The notes beneath the pieces are model-generated. The model saw only the letters and a program-made list of their open reading frames with translations, was not told the origin of the DNA and did not search any database. DNA of 8,036 bases from Tannerella sp. (GTDB lineage: Bacteria > Bacteroidota > Bacteroidia > Bacteroidales > Tannerellaceae), in NCBI GenBank assembly GCA_031277235.1, contig JAITMT010000351.1, forward strand, positions 1-8,036, given 5' to 3'. Shown piece by piece: positions 1 to 5,731 of this stretch. Position numbers and translations under genes: made by a program. Numbering within the stretch: position 1 is the stretch's first letter; each line of letters opens with the position of its first letter.

Positions 1-741
1 GTGCAGCAGCATTCCGGTACACATCCGCAGATTGCCGTCCAGCAGGTATCTTTCCGTGTGTCGCGTTTCGGTGTCGCCTTTCGCCAAAGGCTCGTCGCGC
101 AACTTGCGCACAAAGGTAAGATATTTCCCGCGGTCAAACAACTTTCCGTCTATTTTTCCTTCCGATTTTATTTCGTACCGGCATCCCTTTTCCGTTGTTT
201 CCGTGATTTCGTCCCTGATAATCAGCGGCAAAAAGGGTATTCCGGCAAAGCCCGTCATCCGGCTTTGGCGTTCCGCGGGATTTTCCAAATCCATGTCCAC
301 GCCCGCAAACAGCAGTGAAAACGGCGGGGCGTAGCGCAGCGTCTCCGCAAAGCGTTCACCGTCTTCCAGCACGGCGGAAATGTTGTCGAGCATGGCGTCG
401 CAGTTGTCTTCGCCGTCGTGTTTTTTCCGGATTCTATTCCATAATTTACCTGTCCAGAAAGCGTTTATGTCGCTGAGGTTGAATATCTTCCCAATCCGTC
501 CGGTTTCCCCGGAGACTCCTATTTCAAGGTATTCGGTGAGCGGCAAAAGGTCTTCCGCCCACAGGTACAGTCCCTTATGGTTTGTCTGGCTGTGATGCGT
601 TACCCTGTAATGATAGCAGTCCATGCCTTCACGCTTTCTCTCAAAAGACACCGTAAACTCCGATTTCACCGTGTTTTCGGCTTTTCCGCCCATGAGTTCC
701 GATTCTTCCGAACGCAGCATTTCGTATTCCTTCGTTTCCAT
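1..741 (-). CDS. Unknown protein co-transcribed with vgrG (3' end outside window)
   Basis: An uninterrupted minus-strand frame starts at ATG 741 and runs 247 codons to the left edge with no stop. It begins METKEYEMLRSEE. The product looks soluble and highly charged, with no signal peptide or clear membrane segment. Its composition is protein-like, with well-spaced aromatic and acidic residues such as the stretch LYLWAEDLLPL near residue 47. I do not recognise the family. The start lies 7 bases after the vgrG stop, so the two genes are almost certainly one transcript and may be translationally coupled. Genes immediately after vgrG often encode spike adaptors, effector chaperones, effectors or immunity proteins, so a role in type VI secretion is likely by position only. 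No catalytic motif is visible in the part present. The alternative is an unrelated passenger gene. Confidence in the gene is high; confidence in the function is low. Confidence 0.85.
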   Translation of the reverse strand, partial: METKEYEMLRSEESELMGGKAENTVKSEFTVSFERKREGMDCYHYRVTHHSQTNHKGLYLWAEDLLPLTEYLEIGVSGETGRIGKIFNLSDINAFWTGKLWNRIRKKHDGEDNCDAMLDNISAVLEDGERFAETLRYAPPFSLLFAGVDMDLENPAERQSRMTGFAGIPFLPLIIRDEITETTEKGCRYEIKSEGKIDGKLFDRGKYLTFVRKLRDEPLAKGDTETRHTERYLLDGNLRMCTGMLLH

Positions 742-748
742 CGCGCCG

Positions 749-2596
749 CTATTTGTTGATTATCACATCCGATGCGCCTGTAATCCTGAACACGCCGCCC
801 GAATAATCGGTTGTGTTGCCCTTGCTGTCCATTGTGGTTTCCCTGCTCGACACGGCGAACAGCCCGTTGTCTGCCGACTGGGTGATATCGCCGTTTTCCG
901 CTGTTGTGGCGATGTCTCCTTCTTCGCTGTTGGTCATGATGTTTTCCTTTGCCAGCACGGTTATCTTGCCAACGCCGGGCTGCATCCCGTCCTTTGCCGT
1001 ATCCGGATACGCCTTTACGTCAATGGAATTGCTGGCGTTTACCTTGATGTCCGTGGCATTGAGCGTGAGGGTTGCGGGGGCGGTGACGGTGGTGTTTTTG
1101 TTGCCGTCCATGTACCAGGTGTTTCCGCTGGGGTCCTTGATGGTAATGCTGCCCCTGTTTTCGTCGTCGTCAATAATTATCGTTGCGCCGCTGCGTGTGG
1201 TGATGCTCTTGGTTTTATTGTTGTCCTTTCCTCCCAGGCTTGCCTTTTCCGAAAAAATACTGCCCGCCACGTAGGGACGGTTGGGATCGCCATATTCAAA
1301 ATTAATCATTACGATATCGTCTTCTTCGGGGATAAAGACGAAGCCCCTGTTTTTAGGCACTTTATCCTTGTATTTCCTGGCATCGGGATTGGGACCCGCG
1401 TCGGGCGTCTGAACACGTATCCAGTTGGTTGTCTTTCCTTTTTCCTTCTGCCACTGGAATTCAGCCTTCACGCGTCCCAGTTTCTTTTCATCATTGTTGA
1501 ACTTGACAAGCGCCAGTTGCGGATAAGCCTTCGGGAAGTCTATCCGTTTCATGGGGATATTTTCCACTGTGGACGGAATCCCGACGAATGTATTGCGGTA
1601 TTCTGCCTTTAAGTCGAACTCGTGCACGACCGATGTAACCAGAAAAGTATCAACGTCCTTCTTGGTGGTCTGCATGTTTTCGGGGAGTTTTACCTTTATC
1701 TTCCCGCCGATTTTTACCTTGCTGGTCTGGGACGTGCCGCTAATCGTGAGCATGCTGAATGTGGCGCGGTTTTTCTCCGCCTTGACAACATCTTCCAGTT
1801 CCTTCTCGTTCAGCGCCGTCACCTCTAAGGGAAGCGTTGCTTCGGAGGTATAGATCGCCGACGACCTGCCCTGCGCTACCGAATGGTAGCCCGCGGTGCC
1901 CGGATCGGGGGCTTTTTTTTCGGTTTTGCGGTCGTCATGAACGAGATAGTGGTAGCGCTCCATCATGGAGGGTACAAGGTTCGCGCCCAAGTCAAACGTT
2001 GTTATCTCGCTCTCGAAGGTCGCATCTTCTTCCTTGCCGTCCTGTTTTCCGAAATAACATTTCTGTCCGTCGTAGAAAAACCATTCCCCGTATATCCAAC
2101 TGAGCCGGTTCAGAAACTCGAAACAGGTCTCGCCGTACTGGCAGATGTAATCTATTTTTCCCGTGAATTTGGGCTGGGGAGTTACTTCACCCCCGTTTCC
2201 CGAAGTCCCGACTGCTTCCGACACGATGCCGTTGAGTGTCATGTCCATAAACGAATCCATCGTTTTTGAGCCGTCCAGTTTTGCCGTTGGACTGCACCCG
2301 GAAATCCGTATGTGATTCTGCCCGCCGTGATGACCGATGACCGATGCGCCGGTTATCATGCCCTTGAACAGGTTTACACCCTTGCCGTCGCGGTGCTTCA
2401 TTTCTATTTCAACATCCTTTCCCAGCAATTCGAAAATCCCGGCGGGAGACTCCATCCATAACGAATCAAGGTCGTTATAGTCCACGACCAGATCCATCGT
2501 GTGGTGACTGTTGAATCCCTGTTCCAGACGGAGTTTGATGACATAACAGTCTTTCCCGCCCACGTTTGCCTTCACTTCTACCTTATTTGATTCCAT
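749..2596 (-). CDS. vgrG: Type VI secretion system spike protein VgrG (TssI)
   Basis: VgrG forms the trimeric spike at the tip of the Hcp tube and carries effectors out of the cell. The 615-residue product has the usual order of domains. Residues 1 to about 350 form a gp27-like base with the GxLNRLSWIYGEWFFY-type region near 158-175. Residues about 357-450 form a gp5-like OB fold, with WIRVQTPDAG at 392-401 and FIPEEDDIVM followed by FEYGDPNRPYVAGS at 421-446. Residues about 460-615 form a repetitive Thr/Asn/Asp-rich beta-helical needle, including RSGATIIIDDDE and ITIKDPSGNTWYMDG. It ends with the needle, so no fused effector domain is visible. The length fits Bacteroidota VgrGs, which belong to the type iii T6SS of that phylum. 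ATG 2596 gives a normal N-terminus and follows a promoter box. No other T6SS gene is recognisable here, so it may be an orphan vgrG island or the edge of a larger locus. Confidence 0.95.
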   Translation of the reverse strand: MESNKVEVKANVGGKDCYVIKLRLEQGFNSHHTMDLVVDYNDLDSLWMESPAGIFELLGKDVEIEMKHRDGKGVNLFKGMITGASVIGHHGGQNHIRISGCSPTAKLDGSKTMDSFMDMTLNGIVSEAVGTSGNGGEVTPQPKFTGKIDYICQYGETCFEFLNRLSWIYGEWFFYDGQKCYFGKQDGKEEDATFESEITTFDLGANLVPSMMERYHYLVHDDRKTEKKAPDPGTAGYHSVAQGRSSAIYTSEATLPLEVTALNEKELEDVVKAEKNRATFSMLTISGTSQTSKVKIGGKIKVKLPENMQTTKKDVDTFLVTSVVHEFDLKAEYRNTFVGIPSTVENIPMKRIDFPKAYPQLALVKFNNDEKKLGRVKAEFQWQKEKGKTTNWIRVQTPDAGPNPDARKYKDKVPKNRGFVFIPEEDDIVMINFEYGDPNRPYVAGSIFSEKASLGGKDNNKTKSITTRSGATIIIDDDENRGSITIKDPSGNTWYMDGNKNTTVTAPATLTLNATDIKVNASNSIDVKAYPDTAKDGMQPGVGKITVLAKENIMTNSEEGDIATTAENGDITQSADNGLFAVSSRETTMDSKGNTTDYSGGVFRITGASDVIINK

Positions 2597-2651
2597 GGCA
2601 ATAAATGTTTTTTTAGTTTAATTCTTCCGTAAATACACGCTAATTTTTTTG

Positions 2652-2659
2652 CAAAAGTA
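2652..2659 (-). promoter_or_regulatory. Predicted -7 promoter box of the vgrG operon
   Basis: The minus strand reads TACTTTTG here, an exact match to the Bacteroidota -7 consensus TAnnTTTG. No TTTG is visible at the expected -33 position, which would lie around 2679-2682, so an activator may be needed. The box is 55 bases upstream of the vgrG ATG, implying a leader of about 45-50 bases, longer than for the other promoters in the window. Confidence 0.55.
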
Positions 2660-2701
2660 TTTCATAAAAACCTGTTTTCGATAAAAATGATTTGCAATTT
2701 T

Positions 2702-2775
2702 TGTGCATATTTCGTGTACACATTTACGCAAATTTGCACACATTTTTGCGCAAATTTGTACAAATCTGTACACAT
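2702..2775. repeat. Cluster of TGTACA-like hexamers and short direct repeats, likely operator
   Basis: Five TGYRCA hexamers occur in about 70 bases: TGTGCA at 2702, TGTACA at 2715, TGCACA at 2735, TGTACA at 2757 and TGTACA at 2767. Several sit in longer palindromes: GTGTACAC at 2714-2721 and ATTTGTACAAAT at 2754-2765. A 14-base direct repeat with one mismatch, CGCAAATTTG(C/T)ACA, occurs at 2727-2740 and 2749-2762, a 22-base offset. The first copy contains the perfect palindrome GCAAATTTGC at 2728-2737. The cluster lies between the two divergent promoters and upstream of both, which suits an activator or shared operator. The neighbouring XRE protein is the obvious candidate to bind it. This is inference; iteron-like or merely A/T-rich background repeats are the alternatives. 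Confidence 0.6.
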
Positions 2776-2799
2776 GCCGGCAAATAGACTGCCTGTTAA

Positions 2800-2830
2800 T
2801 TGTTTATTTGTAAAAAAACACGTACTTTTG
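2800..2830 (+). promoter_or_regulatory. Predicted promoter of the XRE regulator gene
   Basis: TACTTTTG at 2823-2830 matches the TAnnTTTG -7 consensus of Bacteroidota. TTG at 2800-2802 lies 20 bases before it, close to the usual spacing for the -33 TTTG element. The ATG of the regulator is 25 bases downstream, giving a leader of roughly 19 bases. Confidence 0.7.
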
Positions 2831-2855
2831 CGGCATTATATTAAAAATTTTCGCC

Positions 2856-3233
2856 ATGCAAAAGACAAAACTTAGGAACATACGGCAATCAAAAGGATAT
2901 ACCCAGCAGCAACTGGCGGATGTGATTTACACGGACGTCTCCAATTACAGCCGCAAGGAAAACGGAATCACGGCGATTATACCGAAAGAATGGGATAAAC
3001 TGGCTGCCTTTCTGCAGGTGGAAAGGGATGATATTTTTGAAGAGGATGAAAAACAGGTGTCCATAGTCTATGAAAATTCGACGCTCACGGAAAATTCGGG
3101 AAATTTGTTCAGTACATATTATAACATTCCCGATTCGCTGTTGAAAAATTTGCAGGATTTCATCGCGTATCTGCAGAAAGAAAACCAAAGGCTGACACAG
3201 GAACTGGATGCTGAAAGGAATAATAAACAGTAA
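2856..3233 (+). CDS. XRE-family helix-turn-helix regulator with C-terminal coiled coil
   Basis: A 125-residue cytoplasmic DNA-binding protein. Residues 6-58 form a Cro/CI-type helix-turn-helix: LRNIRQSKGYTQQQLADVI covers helix 1 and the scaffold helix, and DVSNYSRKENG (about 27-37) is the recognition helix. The middle (60-90) is acidic and probably a linker. Residues about 92-120 (LLKNLQDFIAYLQKENQRL) have heptad leucines typical of a short dimerising coiled coil. This layout is common for small regulators in Bacteroidota. The ATG is preceded by a clear promoter. The gene is divergent from vgrG and shares a repeat-bearing intergenic region with it, so it may control itself and the vgrG operon. 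That target is inference. The alternative is a regulator left from a mobile element. Family assignment is secure from the HTH pattern. Confidence 0.9.
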   Translation: MQKTKLRNIRQSKGYTQQQLADVIYTDVSNYSRKENGITAIIPKEWDKLAAFLQVERDDIFEEDEKQVSIVYENSTLTENSGNLFSTYYNIPDSLLKNLQDFIAYLQKENQRLTQELDAERNNKQ

Positions 3234-3243
3234 TTTATGACTT

Positions 3244-3616
3244 TCACAGTTTCATTTTGTCTTTTTGCAGTCTTTTCGCCTGTTCCTTCACCTGTTCTTC
3301 ATATTCCTCCACCTGTTTGCGGATGATTTTGAGACTGTTGATCAGTGTATTCTTTCCTCTGTGTTGCGGTGTGCGCTTTTCCGGTATTTGTTCGTAGATT
3401 TCCGGGGTCTTTTTCGAAATAGACATGTTCATTCTCGAAAAAATTCCACATATCAAGCAGTGTATCAGCGATAACGGTATCAATATCCGAAGCAAACGAC
3501 TTCTGCCCACGTTTAGTTATCCGTACAAACAGTTCGTAGCGCACATGAATGTGCCCGCCAATCCGAATCATTATTGGCGGTATCGCATGCACATCACGCT
3601 TGAGCAACTTCTTCAA
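3244..3616 (-). pseudogene. Unknown small protein, apparently frameshifted
   Basis: Two overlapping minus-strand frames look like halves of one protein. The first runs from a possible TTG at 3616 and stays protein-like up to HVYFEK (about residue 68), then turns into low-quality sequence ending at 3299. The second frame becomes protein-like at the same place (KTPEIYEQIPEKRTP) and ends at 3244 with a charged coiled-coil-like tail containing KQVEEYEEQVKEQAKRLQKD. Removing one A from the A5 run at 3410-3414 joins them into about 123 residues reading through FEKTPEIYEQ. No ATG is found upstream: the first frame opens after a stop at 3659-3661. The 5' end may also be damaged. I do not recognise the family. 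It lies 57 bases after the bactofilin stop, on the same strand. Alternatives: two overlapping genes (the second starting at ATG 3426 or 3432), a sequencing error, or no gene. Confidence 0.4.
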
Positions 3617-3673
3617 ATCAGGTTTTTCAACAGAAAAATTGCTGCAATCATCAAAAATTCAGGAAGATAGATA

Positions 3674-4078
3674 TCAATCCTGTTTCTTGTCCGTACTGAT
3701 ATTTTGCGTATAAGCGGGTTTTGCTCCCAAATCTTTTCCGTTCATGGAACAGGAACCGTTTAGTTTCCCGCCCGGCTCTATTTCAAGCGTTTGAATGAAA
3801 ATATCGCCGGTAATGATAGCGGTAGATTTAAGAATAAGGCGCTCGCGTGCGCGAATGGAGCCTTCGACCGTACCAAATATTTCGGCATTATCGGTAACAA
3901 TATTGCCTTTTACATGACCTTTTGGACCTATTACTATTTTTCCCTTACAGTGCACTTCCCCGTCCACTCGTCCGTCGAGACGAAAATCGGATTCCGTTTC
4001 AACTTTTCCTGTTAATAAAGTGCCCGCTGCCAACACATTATGCAATCCGGGAGTCGGTTCTTCGTTCATTTTTGCCAT
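3674..4078 (-). CDS. Bactofilin (polymer-forming cytoskeletal protein)
   Basis: Bactofilins self-assemble into nucleotide-free filaments that scaffold cell-wall synthesis and cell shape, usually at the inner face of the membrane. The 134-residue product has a short disordered N-terminus (MAKMNEEPTPG). A right-handed beta-helix core of about 90 residues follows, with the characteristic repeated Gly/Val/Ile pattern: GTLLTGKVETESDFRLDGRV, GKIVIGPKGHVKGNI, AEIFGTVEGSI and GDIFIQTLEIEPGGKLNGS. A polar tail ends in KKQD. A longer ORF begins at ATG 4120, but its first codons cover a consensus -7 promoter box at 4102-4109. The start is therefore better placed at ATG 4078, which leaves a leader of about 17 bases. 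It is divergent from folB. Assignment to the family is secure; which cell structure it organises is unknown. Confidence 0.93.
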   Translation of the reverse strand: MAKMNEEPTPGLHNVLAAGTLLTGKVETESDFRLDGRVDGEVHCKGKIVIGPKGHVKGNIVTDNAEIFGTVEGSIRARERLILKSTAIITGDIFIQTLEIEPGGKLNGSCSMNGKDLGAKPAYTQNISTDKKQD

Positions 4079-4101
4079 AGTTATTAATTCTTTGTTCGCG
4101 A

Positions 4102-4132
4102 CAAAGGTATAAAAATCCATTTTACAAGCAAA
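4102..4132 (-). promoter_or_regulatory. Predicted bactofilin promoter, full consensus
   Basis: On the minus strand TTTG (4129-4132) is followed after exactly 19 bases by TACCTTTG (4102-4109). This matches both elements of the Bacteroidota housekeeping promoter, -33 TTTG and -7 TAnnTTTG, at standard spacing. It is the best promoter in the window and decides the bactofilin start, because it overlaps the 5' end of the longer alternative ORF. Confidence 0.8.
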
Positions 4133-4161
4133 AATTTAACCGATTATTTTGAAAAAAATTG

Positions 4162-4169
4162 TAATTTTG
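4162..4169 (+). promoter_or_regulatory. Possible folB -7 box
   Basis: TAATTTTG matches TAnnTTTG, but no TTTG stands at the -33 position. It is only 9 bases before the folB ATG, so the transcript would have almost no leader. It could be a genuine promoter giving a nearly leaderless mRNA or a chance match in A/T-rich sequence. Confidence 0.45.
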
Positions 4170-4178
4170 CCTCCCGAT

Positions 4179-4541
4179 ATGAAAATAAAAATTACACTCG
4201 AAACCATGAAATTCCATGCCTATCACGGAGTTATGGAACAGGAACGGATAGTCGGCGGCGACTATCTGGTAGATGTATTCTACGTGTTGGATACAAAATC
4301 TGTTGATACAGACCGCATTACGGACACCGTCAGTTATGCCGGAATTTTCGATTGCGTCAAAAAAGAAATGGAAATACCGTCGAATCTCATCGAAAACGTT
4401 GCAGGCAAAATATTGAAAACCATACAGTTACAGTATCCTCAAATCATGGAGACGACCGTCAAAGTCACCAAACTCCATCCGCCTGTCGCAGGCGAGGCTG
4501 GCAAAGCAACTGTTACACTGACAAATGGAAATTTTTTGTAA
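4179..4541 (+). CDS. folB: Dihydroneopterin aldolase
   Basis: FolB cleaves 7,8-dihydroneopterin to 6-hydroxymethyl-7,8-dihydropterin and glycolaldehyde in cytoplasmic folate synthesis, acting as a tunnel-fold oligomer. The 120-residue product has normal family length and layout. MKFHAYHGVMEQER (10-23) is the HGV-E motif near the active site. DTVSYAGIFDCVKKEM (49-64) holds Tyr53. LIENVAGKI (70-78) holds the pterin-binding Glu72. VTKLHPPV (96-103) holds Lys98, equivalent to the catalytic lysine of characterised enzymes. A longer reading from TTG 4149 would add ten residues that are not family-like and would overlap the -7 box, so ATG 4179 is preferred. It is divergent from bactofilin and 76 bases before pyrE. 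Some homologues act on other pterins or epimerise the substrate; the sequence does not exclude that. Confidence 0.93.
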   Translation: MKIKITLETMKFHAYHGVMEQERIVGGDYLVDVFYVLDTKSVDTDRITDTVSYAGIFDCVKKEMEIPSNLIENVAGKILKTIQLQYPQIMETTVKVTKLHPPVAGEAGKATVTLTNGNFL

Positions 4542-4557
4542 AAAACATCCGTTTTTT
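4540..4557 (+). terminator. Possible weak terminator after folB
   Basis: AAAAAAC (4540-4546) and GTTTTTT (4551-4557) form a perfect 7-base inverted repeat around a 4-base loop, overlapping the folB stop codon and ending in a T run. Only one stem pair is G-C, so it is weak. It separates folB from the pyrE promoter and could end folB transcripts. Confidence 0.3.
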
Positions 4558-4581
4558 GTTTCATATTCCGATAAAAAGATT

Positions 4582-4589
4582 TACTTTTG
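4582..4589 (+). promoter_or_regulatory. Predicted promoter of the pyrE operon
   Basis: TACTTTTG matches the -7 consensus TAnnTTTG and lies 28 bases before the pyrE ATG, giving a leader of about 22 bases. A TTTG at 4555-4558 is 23 bases upstream, longer than the usual spacing of about 19, so the -33 element is doubtful. No attenuator-like hairpin is visible in the leader. Confidence 0.65.
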
Positions 4590-4617
4590 CGGACAATTTG
4601 AAAAACATCGTTAAAAT

Positions 4618-5250
4618 ATGAAAGCATTAGAGAGACATATTGCGGAAAAACTGTTACAGATTAAGGCGATTAAACTGCAACCAGCAAATCCATTCACGTG
4701 GGCATCCGGTTGGAAATCACCCATTTACTGCGATAACCGAAAAACTTTATCATACCCCGCAATCCGCAACACCATCAAAATCGAACTGGCGCGCATCATT
4801 CTGGAAAACTATCCGGAGGCTACGGCAATTGCGGGCGTTGCAACGGGCGCCATCGCACAGGGCGCATTGGTAGCCGATTTGCTCGGGTTGCCCTTCGTTT
4901 ACATCCGCTCCGAGCCGAAAGACCACGGACTTGAAAATCTGATTGAAGGAGAATTGAAAATTGATTCCAAAGTGGTGATTATCGAGGATTTGGTTTCGAC
5001 AGGCGGCAGCAGTCTGAAAGCCGTTCAGGCGGTGCGCAATTTCGGCAGCGAAGTCATCGGTATGGTCGCCATTTTCACCTATGGCTTCCCGATTTCCGAA
5101 AAGAAATTCAAGGAGGCAAAAGTGCCGCTCATCGCGTTGTCGAACTATAACGCCGTCATCGAACAGGCGGTACGTACCCATTATGTCAAGGAAGAAGACG
5201 TAGAAATTTTGCAGGAATGGCGTAAAGCGCCCGATAAATGGGAGGGATAA
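4618..5250 (+). CDS. pyrE: Orotate phosphoribosyltransferase
   Basis: PyrE joins orotate to PRPP to form orotidine 5'-monophosphate, the fifth step of de novo pyrimidine synthesis, in the cytoplasm. At 210 residues it has the standard length. The orotate-binding region includes FTWASGWKSPIYCDNRK (26-42). IAGVATGAIAQGALVADLL (71-89) is family-typical. The flexible catalytic loop region is YIRSEPKDHGLENLIEG (95-111). VVIIEDLVSTGGSS (119-132) is the PRPP-binding motif with its adjacent acidic pair. In the loop motif, Ser98 stands where the Escherichia coli enzyme has the lysine directly after the arginine, while Lys101 and His103 are retained. It begins what looks like a four-gene operon with the SRPBCC gene, argH and the lipoprotein gene. 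ATG 4618 fits the family N-terminus. Confidence 0.97.
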   Translation: MKALERHIAEKLLQIKAIKLQPANPFTWASGWKSPIYCDNRKTLSYPAIRNTIKIELARIILENYPEATAIAGVATGAIAQGALVADLLGLPFVYIRSEPKDHGLENLIEGELKIDSKVVIIEDLVSTGGSSLKAVQAVRNFGSEVIGMVAIFTYGFPISEKKFKEAKVPLIALSNYNAVIEQAVRTHYVKEEDVEILQEWRKAPDKWEG

Positions 5251-5255
5251 GGAAC

Positions 5256-5678
5256 GTGTCCGACTTTACAAGTGAAATAAAAACGATTCCGCACAACGAC
5301 GAAAAGGTATTTGCCATGTTGTCGGATTTATCTAATCTTGAACGGGTTAGAGACCGCATTCCGCAGGATAAAATCAAGAATTTCACGTTTGACAGGGATA
5401 CGTGCAGCGTGTCCGTTGATCCGGTCGGTTCGATTCAATTCAAAATCGTTGAACGCGAGCCGAATAAGACCATCAAATTTGAAACGACCCGGTCGCCTGT
5501 GCCCCTCACGATGTGGATACAGTTGAAACAGGTCGCCGAGCAGGATACCAAAATGAAAATGACCATCCGCGCCGAACTCAATCCGTTCATCAAACCGATG
5601 GTATCCAAACCGTTACAGGATGCGCTGGACAGGATTTCGGATTTGATTGCGCGATTGCCTTTTGAGAGCCTTCCATAA
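5256..5678 (+). CDS. SRPBCC-fold (polyketide cyclase/START-like) protein
   Basis: A 140-residue cytoplasmic protein with the pattern of the SRPBCC helix-grip fold, which encloses a hydrophobic ligand pocket. It shows an opening strand (SEIKTIPHNDEKVFAMLSDL), a central run of beta strands including VGSIQFKIVEREPNKTIKFE, and a long C-terminal helix (KPLQDALDRISDLIARLPF). The ligand is unknown. Proteins of this type follow pyrE in Bacteroidota as I know them, which supports a conserved but unexplained partnership. An ATG at 5238 would overlap pyrE and add MGGIRN. GTG at 5256, preceded by the purine-rich stretch AAGGAAC and 5 bases after the pyrE stop, gives the expected short N-terminus (M)SDFTSEIK and is preferred. 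Fold assignment is fairly safe; function is not known. Confidence 0.85.
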   Translation: MSDFTSEIKTIPHNDEKVFAMLSDLSNLERVRDRIPQDKIKNFTFDRDTCSVSVDPVGSIQFKIVEREPNKTIKFETTRSPVPLTMWIQLKQVAEQDTKMKMTIRAELNPFIKPMVSKPLQDALDRISDLIARLPFESLP

Positions 5679-5731
5679 TCCTTCCTGTTTTCTTGGCGAA
5701 ATCCCCAAAAACTTATAAATTGATAAAAAAG

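Noticed and set aside
623..1612. Plus-strand 329-residue open frame
   Set aside because: It is antisense to vgrG, which has unmistakable domain content. The plus-strand product has no recognisable domain and is Cys/Val/His-rich in the way of a shadow frame.
1883..2269. Plus-strand 128-residue open frame
   Set aside because: Antisense to the gp27-like part of vgrG, with no promoter and no family features.
2329..2348. Short tandem GATGACC-type repeat inside vgrG
   Set aside because: Two to three copies of a short word within coding sequence for a Gly/His-rich loop; no sign of a repeat tract that expands.
2702..2775. CRISPR array or plasmid-type iterons
   Set aside because: Repeats are only 6-14 bases, imperfect and unevenly spaced, with no Cas or replication gene nearby. 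An operator explains them better.
2687..2875. Plus-strand 62-residue open frame over the repeat cluster
   Set aside because: Its Cys/Phe/Tyr-rich sequence is a translation of the TGTACA/CAAATTTG repeats, and it overlaps the XRE promoter and start.
3425..3670. Plus-strand 81-residue open frame as the real gene in the 3234-3673 gap
   Set aside because: The minus-strand frames have better coding character, with a charged coiled-coil tail and continuity after one base is removed, and lie downstream of bactofilin on the same strand.
4750..5181. Minus-strand 143-residue open frame
   Set aside because: Antisense to pyrE and without features of its own.
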